The translations under genes were made by a program, and so were the position numbers. This document shows, in pieces, positions 34,609-44,730 of a stretch of 56,892 nt of DNA. Numbering within the stretch: the first letter of the stretch is position 1; every line of letters begins with the position of its first letter. The DNA comes from Geomobilimonas luticola (lineage in GTDB: Bacteria > Desulfobacterota > Desulfuromonadia > Geobacterales > Geobacteraceae), in assembly GCF_018476905.1 (NCBI RefSeq), contig NZ_JAHCVK010000012.1, positions 1-56,892 of the forward strand, given 5' to 3'. The notes under the pieces were generated by a model. It ran no database searches. It had not been told where the DNA came from and saw only the letters and a list, made by a program, of their open reading frames with translations.

Positions 34609-36045
34609 TCATTCAGGGGTTACCTTGTAAAGTGCCAGCCTCTGCCGGAGGGTGTTCCTGCTTATCCCCAGGAACTTTGCCGCCTGCACCTGGTTGTCCT
34701 TGAATTTTTCCATGGTCATGCGAACAAGCGCTTCCTCCGATGCAGAGATGAAATGTTCGTACACTGCGCCGTTATGGGCGAGGGAAACCTTGTCGAACAG
34801 CGTCCTGAGCTGGAAAGAGTAATCCGCTGACGAGCTGGCGGAGCTCCCTGTTTCGAAAGATTTGCCGCCACTCAGCGGAGCCTCGAAATCCTCGGGGACC
34901 AGCGTGTCTCCCCTGCTGAACAGGACGGCAGAATTGAGGACATTCTTGAGTTCCCGGATATTGCCGCGCCAGGGGTTGGTGGTAAGCATCTTCATGGCAG
35001 CGGGAGAGATCTGCATGAGCGGCTTGTGGTATTCACGTGCAAACTTCTTCATGAAATAGTTAACGAGGAGCGGGATATCCCCCTGGCGTTCTCGCAGGGA
35101 AGGGAGGATCAAGTTTACTACCTTGAGCCGGTAGTACAGGTCGAGACGGAAACGTTTTTCCTTCACCGCCGTAATCAGGCTGCGGTTCGTCGCCGCAATG
35201 ATTCTGACGTCCACCTTTATGGTTTCATTCCCGCCGACCCGCTCGAATTCCTGGCTTTCCAGCACACGGAGGAGTTTGGCCTGGTTTTTCAGGCTCATTT
35301 CGGCGACTTCATCGAGGAACAGCGTGCCGCTGTTGCACTGTTCGAACCGGCCGATGTGCCGTCTCACCGCATCGGTAAAAGCCCCCTTCTCATGGCCGAA
35401 AAGCTCGCTTTCGAGAAGTGCTTCCGGGAGTGCCGCGCAGTTGACCGCAAGGAAAGGCCTGTTCTTGCGGCGCGAGTTGGTGTAGATCAAGCGGGCCATG
35501 AGCTCCTTGCCCGTCCCGCTTTCACCCTGGATAAGGACGCTGGCATTGGAATCTGCGATCTTGCCGACCATTTTCCAGATTTCGGTCATCTCAGGAGATG
35601 AGCCGATCATGACATCCGCATCGCTTTCATCCTGGGGGGCCACCCCGCCTTCGCCCACAAAGCGAATCCCGCGATTGAGCAGATTGTTTTCAACAGCCTT
35701 GTCGACGACGGTTTCAAGTTTATTGAAGTCAAGGGGCTTGGTCAGGTAATCGAACGCCCCATGCTTCATGGCCTCGATGGCGTTCTGGGTCGTAGCATGT
35801 CCGGTCATGATGATCACGCTTACGCGGGGATCGATTTTTTTTATCTCCTGCAGCACCTCCAGTCCTGACATTTTCGGCAGCGAAATGTCGATCAAAGCCA
35901 CATGGGGATGGTTTTCGGCAATGCGCTTCAGGGCCGAGTCGCTGTCCGTCTCCAGCAGCAGCTCGATGTCGTGATCTTCAAAGAAATGCTGCAACAGGCC
36001 GAGAATGGCAGGATCGTCGTCGAGAATAAGCAGCTTCTTTCCCAT
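34609..36045 (-). CDS. NtrC-family sigma-54-dependent response regulator with GAFTDA loop
   Basis: 478 residues, ribosome site GGGAGG. A receiver (phospho-acceptor Asp53 in LIDISLPK) is followed by an AAA+ domain with Walker A GESGTGK (174-180), Walker B TLFLDEV (241-247) and arginine-finger region FRLDLYYRLKV. A Fis-type helix-turn-helix (QAAKFLGISRNTLRQRLALYK) ends the protein. The sigma-54-contacting loop reads GAFTDA at 221-226 in place of GAFTGA. It may be the activator of one or more of the sigma-54-type promoters in this window, though no target is proven. It heads the minus-strand run that continues to 30810. Confidence 0.9.
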   Translation of the reverse strand: MGKKLLILDDDPAILGLLQHFFEDHDIELLLETDSDSALKRIAENHPHVALIDISLPKMSGLEVLQEIKKIDPRVSVIIMTGHATTQNAIEAMKHGAFDYLTKPLDFNKLETVVDKAVENNLLNRGIRFVGEGGVAPQDESDADVMIGSSPEMTEIWKMVGKIADSNASVLIQGESGTGKELMARLIYTNSRRKNRPFLAVNCAALPEALLESELFGHEKGAFTDAVRRHIGRFEQCNSGTLFLDEVAEMSLKNQAKLLRVLESQEFERVGGNETIKVDVRIIAATNRSLITAVKEKRFRLDLYYRLKVVNLILPSLRERQGDIPLLVNYFMKKFAREYHKPLMQISPAAMKMLTTNPWRGNIRELKNVLNSAVLFSRGDTLVPEDFEAPLSGGKSFETGSSASSSADYSFQLRTLFDKVSLAHNGAVYEHFISASEEALVRMTMEKFKDNQVQAAKFLGISRNTLRQRLALYKVTPE

Positions 36046-36349
36046 ATACCTCCCGTCTCCATGTAATTGTCATTCAAGTTCGCCATATCCATTCTATCAT
36101 GGAGGCAATCAAGCACATCCATGGCAGGGGCTAAGCGTACCCCACCCAATCGGGCGCGGCACGCCGTGGTCCAACATCAGGGTTGCCATGGTTGATTGCC
36201 GGAGTAATCACGGCTCGTTCCGCACTGTAACAGAAACCGCCTTTCCTGCAAAGAGCAACTATCCGTACAAAGATCGTTCGCAGTAAGCATAACAAAAAAA
36301 TCGGGTGCGTCCTGAGTTTTGTATAATGGATTGCCCGGTTGTTGTAATT
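36046..36349. other. Gap of ~300 bases with no supported gene
   Basis: It lies between the hybrid kinase and the sigma-54 activator, both on the minus strand. I see no convincing promoter, terminator or small gene; the open frames present lack ribosome sites. Confidence 0.5.
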
Positions 36350-39300
36350 TCATGTATCCAGTATTTCCCGTAATTTTCTCAGCAGAATGGTCGGCTGTAC
36401 CGGTTTCATGAGCAGTTCGATGCCTTCTTCTGATACTCCCCGGCGCTGTATGAAGTCGGCGGTATAACCGCTGGTGAAGAGCACCTTGACACCCGGTTTG
36501 ATACGCTGGATTTCCTCGACCGTTTCCCTGCCGTTTTTCTTCGGCATGATCATGTCAATGAGAAGCAGGTTGATCTTGTCGTGATGCTGTTTGAATTTCT
36601 CTATGGCCTCATCACCATCTTCCGCGAGGATTACCTCGTATCCGCTGCTTGACAGTATCGTTGACACTAGTGTCCGTACAGCAGGGTCATCTTCAGCGAG
36701 AAGAATGGTTTCTTTGCCTCCCATGGGGAGGATATTCTCTTTAACGTTGACAGTTGCCGGTTTGTCGTTCGATTCCATGATAGGCAGGTAAATACGGAAT
36801 GTTGTCCCTTGCCCGACTTCGCTGTAGACATTGATAAATCCGTTGTGCTGCTTGACGATGCCGTAGATAATCGCCATGCCCAGGCCGGTGCCTTTCCCCA
36901 CTTCTTTCGTGGTGAAGAATGGCTCGAAGATATGGGCAAGATCCTCTTTCTTAATGCCGATCCCGGTGTCGGACACGGTCAGTAATGCATATTTTCCCGG
37001 CGGTACGTTGTACTTATGCACACCCACAAAAGATGAGTCCAGTTCAGCAAGTCCGCTCGTTACAGTAAAGCTGCCCCCGTTCGGCATGGCATCACGGGCG
37101 TTGGTGGCAAGGTTGATCAGCACTTGCTCTATCTGCCCCCGGTCGGCAACAATTGACAATTCAGGATTACTGCAGGCTGTACTGAAGGTAATGTCTTCAC
37201 CGATTATCCGGGCAAGGAACTTGTGGATATGATGCACTATATCATTGAGGTTCTCTTGTCTCATGATAAGAGGCTGCTTGCGGCTGAAAGCGAGCAGGCC
37301 ATGGGTTAGTTGGGCGGCTTTCTCGGCCGCACCGGCGATCGCCTCAACACGCTGTTTCTGCTGATCGTTTAAACCGTAATCCATTTTCAGAAGACTGCAA
37401 TATCCTGATATAACCGTGAGGATATTGTTGAAGTCGTGGGCAACACCGCCGGCCAGTTGCCCAACAACTTCCATCTTCTGGGCCTGCTGCAGCTGGTGTT
37501 CCAGATTGATTCGTTCGGAAAGCATCCTGGAAACCTTAATGGAACTGAAACTTAACGATGATATTATTTGCGTAAGTTTCGCATAAAATTGCATGCCCCA
37601 ATGTGCCATTTCCCTGCTTATTCGTGGTACCCGGCTGAGGGCTGCCAGGTATTCAGTCTCGTCAAAACCAAAACGTTGCGCCTGCTTGCGGAACAGCTCT
37701 ACATCCACCTCTTCATCGTCAAAGAAGAATTGGCCAATAAATACATTGCCGATATGTTTGCCTCCAACCTCAAGAGGGGTAACCATATCCCACATGTTAT
37801 TTTTGCAGCGATATTGCCGGAATTCCCCTACCGGAACGTTGTCGGTGAGAACAGTGTCGCTTTCAATACAATTCTTCAGTGTTTCCGGGTGGCATCGATG
37901 GAACTTTGTACAAATGTCCTGCCAGCCTACGGCAACCAGGACATTGCCGGATGTATCGATTACGGCGCCCAGAATTCCCGTAAGCTTGTAAAAATCTTCC
38001 AGCATCGAACGCAGCATGTCACAATCAATGATATCGGACAGTTCCAAACTGCTGATATCGCCTTCCGGCTCAAGGATGGCTCTGAGTTTATTCCGGATTG
38101 TACTCTCACTCCGCTGAAGGGCTTCCTCGGCCCGCTTGCGTTCCGTGATATCTGCATTGACTCCGGTCATGCGCACCGCAGTGCCATCGGGCTGTCGAAT
38201 CACCAGGCCATTGGCCTTGATGTACTTGACCGTACCATCGGGGTGTTGGACCCGGAAGGTGGTATCGAATTCCTTTTCTCCCCGCAGCGCCGCCTGGCAT
38301 TCCGCAACAGCCAGTTCCTTGTCGTCGGGGTGCAGGCCGTTCAGCCAGGCATCGATGTTGCTGGGAAAGGTGTCACTGGTGATACCGTACAGTTCGAACA
38401 TACGATCGTCCCATTCCATGGTGTTCGTTCGCACATCCCAATCCCACACGCCGAGTCGTGCTGACGATGTGGCCAGTTGGAGGCGATCGTTCAGGCTTCT
38501 GACACGCTCCTCATACTCTACGCGCGCGGTTATGTCACGGCCGACGCCCAGAATGCCGACAAGCTTCCCTTCTGTATCGTGCATCGGCACTTTGGTGGTG
38601 TACAACAAGGCGCGATGGCTATCGTCGGCAAACGTGATCCATTCCTCGTTGTGACAAGGTTTTCCCGCTGCCATGACTTTGCGGTCATTTGTGCGGAAGA
38701 AATCAGCCAGTTCTTTATCAACAAAATCGTAGTCGGTTTTGCCTAGTATGGCCGCCTCGCTGGCGCCGAAGAAGCGTTCAAAGGTCGCGTTGCACGAGAG
38801 ATAAACACCATCGGGGTTTTTCAGCCAGATCAGGTCCGGGATGGTGTCCAGCAGGTCGTGGTACAATTTTTCCCGCTCGAGCAGCTCCTTCTCAGCCTGT
38901 CGTTGCGCCATGGCCAGAGCCACTTTGTCGGCCAGTCCTTCAAGAATATCGATGAGGGCCGGAGTGAAGCGGTCCTTGCGATGGTCGTTGAACTGCATCA
39001 GCCCGATAATCCGCTCACCGGCGTGCATCGGCACGAGCGCGACCGACTCGTAGCCTTCGCCGTTGCAGCGGTTGCGGGTGCGGGCCTGCCGATCGGCTTC
39101 CGAACTGCTTGCCAGCAGGGCGGTGGTGCTGTTGGACCAGAAACTGCCGCTGCGGGTAAAAAATGGCGCGGCGGGATCGAAACGCCCTTGGATGACATTG
39201 CCGCACATGCACTCTAAAACCGGGTGTCCGGTGCCGTCGCGCAGTATCTTGCCGTCCGGGCCGCAGGTGCAAAGCTGATGTTCCGCTGCCACGAATTCCG

Positions 39301-40735
39301 CCGGAAACCCCCGGGTTTCAAAATAGGGGAAATCATCGCCAACCTGCAAACGTATCCCCACCGCCTCGCAGCCGGTCAAGTCCTGCAGGGAGGCGGTCAG
39401 GGCGGCCATGCATTCGTGGAGATCGTTGTAGGTGCTGGCGAGCAGCAGCAGATGGCCGGCCTGTCGATGGGCGCTCTCCTTGAATTTGCGTTCGGTGATG
39501 TCAGTGAATGTGATCACGGCGCCGATGGTCCGCCCTTCCTTGAACTGGGGATAGGAGTGGTATTCCACCGGGAAACTGCTGCCATCAGCCCGCCACAGTA
39601 CCTCGTCATCGATATGCAACCCCTGCCCTGATGTGAAGGTCTGATAGGTGCAGCATTCTTCGACCTGGTAAGGGGTTCCATCGGGGTGGGTATGGTGGAT
39701 GAGGCGGTGCATGTTTTTGCCGATAAGCTCATCCGGGTGGTTGTACCCAAGCAGTGACACACAGGCGCTGTTGCAGAACGTGCAGTTCCCATCGAGGTCT
39801 ATCCCGTAAATACCTTCACCGGCGGAGTTGAGTATCAGCCTGAGATTCTGCTCGCTAGCCAGCAAGGCTGCCCTGGCCTGTTTCCGCTCGATGCGCCGCT
39901 TCCTGAAATTGTAGCCGGCAATGCCCAGGGAGATAGCGATGAACGGCACAAGGTAGGGGAGGATATCCCGCAGCGTGGGCTGGCGTGTCTCATAAACGCC
40001 GAACCATTTCTGATAGATCTTGTCATAGGCGCCGCTTGCCTTTGTCAGGGCCAGCCCCTCGTTAAGCTGTGCCAGGAGTTCGTGATCGTGTTTATGCACC
40101 CCGAAAGAAAACTTCTGCGCATACCCGACGTTTACTTCCAAGGGCTTGACATTGTCAATTTTCAACTCCCTGATCGTCTGCAACCCGGAGAGCTTGCTGA
40201 GCAGCATGGCGTCATGCTGGCCGGAAGCCAGCAGCTTGAGCCCCTCCTGGGCGGTATTGACCACCACAAGCTGTTGTTGCCACCCCTTGGCAAGGGCGTA
40301 CTCGTGGGCCAGGTCTGATTTGAAAACAATGAGGGACTTGCCGGCGAGATCCTTTTCAGACCGAATGCCGGAGGTATCTTTGCGGACAAAGATGGCGCCG
40401 TGGACCGTCACATGGGGCACGCTGAAATCGATATAGCGGTGCCGCTCCTCCGACTGGGCGACGTTAATGAGCACATCAATCTTGCCGTCTTGGAACTCCT
40501 GGAGAATTTGGGCCCAGGGGCGCACCCTGATGGTGTACCTGAGACCGACTTCCCCGGCAACCTGCTCCCATAATTCGACCGTGTAGCCGCTGGCGGTCTC
40601 GTCAGTCCTGCCAATGGCGAATGGCGGGAAATCCTCCTCGCTTCCGACTACCAGAACTTTGTTAAAGGACTCCTGGGCATATGCCAGCGAGCTGTTAATG
40701 ATCAAAACAAAGGCTATTAGCAAGCGAATAATCAA
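36350..40735 (-). CDS. Multi-domain hybrid sensor kinase (SBP-PAS-GAF-PAS-PAS-PocR-HisKA-HATPase-REC)
   Basis: 1461 residues from a TTG start with GGAAGGA upstream. Approximate order: signal peptide 1-20, SBP_bac_3-type periplasmic domain 28-250 ([31 protein letters not shown]), TM ~270-290, PAS ~300-420, GAF ~430-600, PAS ~605-735, PAS ~745-860, PocR-type ligand domain ~885-1065, HisKA ~1085-1150 with His in GGVAHDFNN, HATPase_c ~1190-1305 ([10 protein letters not shown]) and a receiver ~1335-1455 (Asp in [12 protein letters not shown]). The Cys-rich PocR part ([21 protein letters not shown]) may bind a metal or small molecule. The binding domain suggests it senses an amino acid or similar solute. 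Partner uncertain; the NtrC-type regulator ~300 bases downstream is a candidate. Confidence 0.88.
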   Translation of the reverse strand: MIIRLLIAFVLIINSSLAYAQESFNKVLVVGSEEDFPPFAIGRTDETASGYTVELWEQVAGEVGLRYTIRVRPWAQILQEFQDGKIDVLINVAQSEERHRYIDFSVPHVTVHGAIFVRKDTSGIRSEKDLAGKSLIVFKSDLAHEYALAKGWQQQLVVVNTAQEGLKLLASGQHDAMLLSKLSGLQTIRELKIDNVKPLEVNVGYAQKFSFGVHKHDHELLAQLNEGLALTKASGAYDKIYQKWFGVYETRQPTLRDILPYLVPFIAISLGIAGYNFRKRRIERKQARAALLASEQNLRLILNSAGEGIYGIDLDGNCTFCNSACVSLLGYNHPDELIGKNMHRLIHHTHPDGTPYQVEECCTYQTFTSGQGLHIDDEVLWRADGSSFPVEYHSYPQFKEGRTIGAVITFTDITERKFKESAHRQAGHLLLLASTYNDLHECMAALTASLQDLTGCEAVGIRLQVGDDFPYFETRGFPAEFVAAEHQLCTCGPDGKILRDGTGHPVLECMCGNVIQGRFDPAAPFFTRSGSFWSNSTTALLASSSEADRQARTRNRCNGEGYESVALVPMHAGERIIGLMQFNDHRKDRFTPALIDILEGLADKVALAMAQRQAEKELLEREKLYHDLLDTIPDLIWLKNPDGVYLSCNATFERFFGASEAAILGKTDYDFVDKELADFFRTNDRKVMAAGKPCHNEEWITFADDSHRALLYTTKVPMHDTEGKLVGILGVGRDITARVEYEERVRSLNDRLQLATSSARLGVWDWDVRTNTMEWDDRMFELYGITSDTFPSNIDAWLNGLHPDDKELAVAECQAALRGEKEFDTTFRVQHPDGTVKYIKANGLVIRQPDGTAVRMTGVNADITERKRAEEALQRSESTIRNKLRAILEPEGDISSLELSDIIDCDMLRSMLEDFYKLTGILGAVIDTSGNVLVAVGWQDICTKFHRCHPETLKNCIESDTVLTDNVPVGEFRQYRCKNNMWDMVTPLEVGGKHIGNVFIGQFFFDDEEVDVELFRKQAQRFGFDETEYLAALSRVPRISREMAHWGMQFYAKLTQIISSLSFSSIKVSRMLSERINLEHQLQQAQKMEVVGQLAGGVAHDFNNILTVISGYCSLLKMDYGLNDQQKQRVEAIAGAAEKAAQLTHGLLAFSRKQPLIMRQENLNDIVHHIHKFLARIIGEDITFSTACSNPELSIVADRGQIEQVLINLATNARDAMPNGGSFTVTSGLAELDSSFVGVHKYNVPPGKYALLTVSDTGIGIKKEDLAHIFEPFFTTKEVGKGTGLGMAIIYGIVKQHNGFINVYSEVGQGTTFRIYLPIMESNDKPATVNVKENILPMGGKETILLAEDDPAVRTLVSTILSSSGYEVILAEDGDEAIEKFKQHHDKINLLLIDMIMPKKNGRETVEEIQRIKPGVKVLFTSGYTADFIQRRGVSEEGIELLMKPVQPTILLRKLREILDT

Positions 40736-41118
40736 AGTGTGTTTCCTTCCGTGATTCAGGATTACAGCTTCCTCATCCGATGCGGTCAGGGCCGACGGAC
40801 GTTCGATCTTCGAACATGATGCTGAATGGGTTCAGCGCCGATATTCAATCCCTGATCGGAAGGTCCCTTATACACAATTTATTTCACACCCTCAACAATC
40901 TCTTGAACAATCAGCTGTTCAATACCTGCACAGGACCGCGCTGCATATCCCCGGCAGTTCATGGGTAATGATTGTTTTCTGTAACGAATTCGGCGTGTTG
41001 CAATGGAGTCAGCAGGGAGTCCCCTTTGGCATTGGAATTGTAAAGATATCTGTAAGGTGCGGCGACGAATGCCTGATAGTTCGTTGCGGACCCGGACCCC
41101 CTGCCGGAAGGAACCGCC
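40736..41118. other. Divergent gap with no supported gene
   Basis: This is the upstream region of both the hybrid kinase (minus) and the monoheme lipoprotein (plus). A -24/-12-like TGGCATTGGAATTGTA (41027-41042) faces the lipoprotein gene but has GT in place of the -12 GC, so I rate it weak. Confidence 0.4.
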
Positions 41119-41982
41119 ATGATTTTCTCCATGACAAGCCGAACAGCATCAGGACACCTTCTTTCATCCAGAGTACTCTTGTCGAAGGGGTTAGTTCTCG
41201 TCTTCGTGCTGGCTATCGCAGGCTGTGGCGGTGGCGGTAGCGACCAGCCCGCCGTTGGCATCAACTCCTCGCCGGCCGTTCAGGAAACGACCTCCGGCCA
41301 GAGCAATTATTTTACGGTTACCCGCGATGACTACGGGCTCATCACTCCCAATTTTCTCTATTCAACCGACAACCCCGTATTCTGGTCGTTGCAGGCCAAC
41401 GTGGCGGCACATGTCGTTGACCCGGATACCCGCTGCGTCATCAGGATCGACGTACTGAAAGACCAGGATGGTACAATGCCGTCACTCTCCGGCAGAACGT
41501 TCTCCTTTGAAAACACCCCACTCTTCCCGCAATTCCCCGGAACGTTTTACGTATTCAATGGCCAGAAGTCCGTGTACAAGAAAGTGGAGGAGGGGACCAT
41601 CACCTTTTCGTCCGGCCTGGCGGGGCATAACGTCATAACGGGTGAATTCGACGTCGTGCTCACCGATTACGACGTGAAGGAGGGGCCGGCACCCCGTTAC
41701 CGCCTCCAGGGGACATTCGGCTTTGCCATGGGGACCTATGGCCCCGCATCTCCCCTCCCTTCCCACGTATACCCCCCCAACGGGGAAAACACCTATCTGC
41801 ACTGCTGTTCCTCCTGTCATTCCCTGAGCGATTACGATGAAGTGCCGGGAAAGGGGTCGGATCTCTCCCAGCGAGGGGGAGAGCTCCCCGTTGTCTATCC
41901 CGGCACCATCGCGGACCATGCCGGCATATACCTGGACCAGAAGACCATGCAGGAGTTGAGAATCTTTCTGAACGCCTGGTGA
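41119..41982 (+). CDS. Lipoprotein with a single C-terminal CxxCH heme motif
   Basis: 287 residues, ribosome site GGAAGGA. A long signal region ends in lipobox LAIAGC (Cys36), followed by a Gly run. The middle (~60-215) is beta-rich and matches no family I recognise. A tail of ~60 residues holds CSSCH at 230-234 (preceded by another Cys) and the pattern TIADHAGIYLDQKTMQELRIFLNAW, like the end of a small class I cytochrome or of a surface cytochrome lipoprotein. Heme attachment is predicted from the motif only. It is presumably anchored in the outer membrane. The HD-GYP gene follows 34 bases on. Confidence 0.77.
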   Translation: MIFSMTSRTASGHLLSSRVLLSKGLVLVFVLAIAGCGGGGSDQPAVGINSSPAVQETTSGQSNYFTVTRDDYGLITPNFLYSTDNPVFWSLQANVAAHVVDPDTRCVIRIDVLKDQDGTMPSLSGRTFSFENTPLFPQFPGTFYVFNGQKSVYKKVEEGTITFSSGLAGHNVITGEFDVVLTDYDVKEGPAPRYRLQGTFGFAMGTYGPASPLPSHVYPPNGENTYLHCCSSCHSLSDYDEVPGKGSDLSQRGGELPVVYPGTIADHAGIYLDQKTMQELRIFLNAW

Positions 41983-42016
41983 AACCATTGAAATGCGAAC
42001 GAAAGGGGCGTCCACT

Positions 42017-43423
42017 ATGAAAACACCACGAGAGAAGGCATTTGCCAGGGAATTCGACAGTGAGGTCAGGAAACTCAATGCCATCATTACCTTTGCCATT
42101 TACTGCCTGTCTTTGCTCCTGATCAAGCTGCTGTATGACTCCCTGGTTCAACTGCCCACCGTTTCACTCGAGGTGATAATATCCGTTGCCGTTCTGATGC
42201 TTGCCGGTGCAGCCGTGATGTTCAAGCGTTTTGCACACAAATCGGTGCAGAGAATATCGGTCCTGGCCACGAAGCTCGACTCACTCCTTGCCACGACGAG
42301 CGAAATACGCGCGGAGATACACACGGATATCCTCCTGGAAAAAATCCTCCATAATGCGCTGGCGATGTCGGGCGCGGAGGGGGCGATTCTCTACACTGTG
42401 GAAAACGACCGACTGGTCTGCCGGAATGCGGAGGGGAACGGACTCGAAAAGCTCAAGGGAAGTTCTCTTCCGCTTATGGAAGGGGTTCCCGGCTGGGTCG
42501 TCAAATCGTCCCTGGTTGTCCGGCTCGGTTCCGGGGCGACCACCATAGAAGGGCTCCCCGAGAAAACCGGGTTTGAAGAGTTCATGTGTAATTCCCTTCT
42601 TTTCGCTCCCATGATCACCCATTCCAAGGTTGTCGGTGTCATCGGATTATGCAACCTGCGGAAGGGGGAGAGCAGCGGCGAAGACGAAGCCATCATCTCC
42701 TATTTTGCGGACCAGGCAGCCATTTCTCTCGAAAATGCACGGCTTTACGAAGACCAGCTCAATTTCGAAACCCACATCTCCGAAATCCTTCTTCAAGCCA
42801 TGGATGCCCATCGGCCGATCAAGCGCGCCCATTCCGAAAATGTCGCTCGCTACAGCCATCTTATCGGCAAAGCCATCAACCTCCCCTTTGCCCGGGAAAA
42901 GAACCTTCATATTGCCAGCATGCTCCATGACATCGGATTCATCAAATACCGTCCGGAAACGGAAATGACAGACAAGGTTTTCCGGCATCACTGTCTCGCA
43001 GGGTACACGATGCTCAAATCAATCTCGGTCTACAAGGATGTGGCACCCATAGTTCTGCATCACCATGAACGATTCGATGGTACCGGCTACCCTAACAAGC
43101 TCAAGGGTGAGGATATCCCCCTTGAGGCGAGAATCATCGCCATTGCCGAGGCCTTCGATGCCATGACCTCTGCTTCCACCTACAAGCAGTCGATGGGGAT
43201 GGGGGAGGCGGTGCACGAACTGCTCACCCATGCGGGAACCCAGTTTGACCCCGCTCTGGTCAAGATCTTCATCGATGCGATCTATCAGTCGAAAGTGCGG
43301 ATACCTCCGTTGGACAAGACCGCGCAAAGCGGTCGAGCCCAGGTGATACGGCTGCATGAAGGTGAAGGGGAAAAGGGGCCGTTCGCTGGGGTTCTGCCGT
43401 CGCCGGCCTCAAGCGGCAGGTGA
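42017..43423 (+). CDS. Membrane GAF-HD-GYP protein (cyclic-di-GMP phosphodiesterase candidate)
   Basis: 468 residues; the ATG at 42017 (AAGGGG upstream) is chosen over 41993. Two TM helices near 24-45 and 55-75 precede a GAF domain ~95-245 (GAEGAILYTVENDRLVCRN) and an HD-GYP domain ~260-440 with LHDIGFIK, HHHERFDGTGYPNKLKGEDIPLEARIIAIAEAFDAMTS, which keeps HD, the HH pair and GYP. Active HD-GYP enzymes hydrolyse c-di-GMP to pGpG or GMP with a bimetal centre. The N-terminal membrane part has hardly any periplasmic loop. Confidence 0.88.
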   Translation: MKTPREKAFAREFDSEVRKLNAIITFAIYCLSLLLIKLLYDSLVQLPTVSLEVIISVAVLMLAGAAVMFKRFAHKSVQRISVLATKLDSLLATTSEIRAEIHTDILLEKILHNALAMSGAEGAILYTVENDRLVCRNAEGNGLEKLKGSSLPLMEGVPGWVVKSSLVVRLGSGATTIEGLPEKTGFEEFMCNSLLFAPMITHSKVVGVIGLCNLRKGESSGEDEAIISYFADQAAISLENARLYEDQLNFETHISEILLQAMDAHRPIKRAHSENVARYSHLIGKAINLPFAREKNLHIASMLHDIGFIKYRPETEMTDKVFRHHCLAGYTMLKSISVYKDVAPIVLHHHERFDGTGYPNKLKGEDIPLEARIIAIAEAFDAMTSASTYKQSMGMGEAVHELLTHAGTQFDPALVKIFIDAIYQSKVRIPPLDKTAQSGRAQVIRLHEGEGEKGPFAGVLPSPASSGR

Positions 43424-43510
43424 CCTCCGGATAGCAGGGGTCTGGTTTTGTCATCATCGGTGCATGTGCTCCGTAGGGAATGACCGGAGGCACTCAATAA
43501 GGGAAACATC

Positions 43511-44656
43511 ATGAATCGGGAACCGCATGGTCTAAGGGATAAATGGGACGACAACGGGGAGCAGTTCCGGGCCGTTTTTGAACATGCAGCCTGCGGTATC
43601 TGTCTGATCGGAACCGATGGCCGCTTTCTCCAGGCCAACCTCTCCCTCTGCAGCATGCTCGGCTACACGGTTGACGAGTTGAGCTCTCTGCATATCGGGG
43701 AGATTACACATCCGGAAGACGCAGAACTAAGCCGGGACTGGGCCCAGGCCATGCTGGCAGGAGAGTCGTGTCCCCACCAGCTGGAGAAGCGTTGTCTCCA
43801 CCGGAGCGGCCGAATCGTCTGGGTAACGGCAAGCAGATCGCTTCACCGGGACCAGACCGGCGTCCCTCTCTTCTTCATCGAAATCATGCAGGACATTACG
43901 GAGCAGAAGAGCCTGGAGAACATGCTCCGTTATGGGCAGAAAATGGAAGCGATCGGTACCTTGACCGGTGGCATTGCCCATGATTACAACAATATTCTTT
44001 CCGCCATCGTGGGGTACGGCACCCTGCTGGAAATGAAGCTTCCCCGGGATAATCCTCTTTTCCGCTATGTGGAGCAGATACTTTCCGCCGCCAACAGGGC
44101 AGCACGCCTCAATCAGACTCTGCTCGCGTTCGGCAGGACATCGGATATGCATTTGAGCGTGGTTGATCTGGATGAAGTAGTTCTCGGAACGGTAAGCCAA
44201 CTGATAAAGGTTCTTGGGAAGGATATCGGGATACGCACCAGCCTGTCGGCCGGCGATGCGACGGTCCTGGCCGACCCGGACCAGATTGAGCAGGTTTTGC
44301 TGAATCTCGCCGTCAATGCCCGGGATTCAATGCCCGAGGGGGGGATGCTGACGCTGGGCACCATGATGACGGCCCTCGACGCCGCGTTCGTTCGGGCCAA
44401 CGGCTATGGTGAGCCGGGCGCCTATCTCCTGCTCACGGTCAGCGATACCGGGACCGGCATGGACGAAAAGACGAGGCAGCGGATTTTCGAACCATTCTTT
44501 TCCACCAAGGGGGCCGGCAAGGGGACGGGGCTCGGGCTCTCCATGGTCTATGGCATTATCAAGTCACACAAAGGATTCATTACCTGCCATTCCGATCCGG
44601 GCAACGGGACCACCTTTTCCATCCACCTGCCGGCACAGTCGCAGAGGTGCAAATAA
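43511..44656 (+). CDS. Soluble PAS sensor histidine kinase
   Basis: 381 residues, ribosome site AAGGGAA. One PAS domain ~20-135 (CGICLIGTDGRFLQANLSLCSMLGY, MQDITEQK) and HisKA with phospho-acceptor His in GGIAHDYNNILSAI near 159, then HATPase_c with N box NLAVNARDSMPEGG, D box VSDTGTGM and G2 box GKGTGLGLSMVYGI. No TM helix, no receiver. The next gene, 74 bases downstream on the same strand, encodes a receiver-HD-GYP protein and is the likely partner. Confidence 0.9.
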   Translation: MNREPHGLRDKWDDNGEQFRAVFEHAACGICLIGTDGRFLQANLSLCSMLGYTVDELSSLHIGEITHPEDAELSRDWAQAMLAGESCPHQLEKRCLHRSGRIVWVTASRSLHRDQTGVPLFFIEIMQDITEQKSLENMLRYGQKMEAIGTLTGGIAHDYNNILSAIVGYGTLLEMKLPRDNPLFRYVEQILSAANRAARLNQTLLAFGRTSDMHLSVVDLDEVVLGTVSQLIKVLGKDIGIRTSLSAGDATVLADPDQIEQVLLNLAVNARDSMPEGGMLTLGTMMTALDAAFVRANGYGEPGAYLLLTVSDTGTGMDEKTRQRIFEPFFSTKGAGKGTGLGLSMVYGIIKSHKGFITCHSDPGNGTTFSIHLPAQSQRCK

Positions 44657-44730
44657 CCGCCGCATTGGGCCATGGTGGATGTCAGTTCTTCCACGAAGGG
44701 CTGCCCGGTGCGAACTGTTGAGGAGATAGA

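Noticed and set aside
41027-41042. Sigma-54-like promoter TGGCATTGGAATTGTA before the monoheme lipoprotein
   Set aside because: The essential GC of the -12 element is GT and two other fixed positions differ; I keep it only as a weak note.
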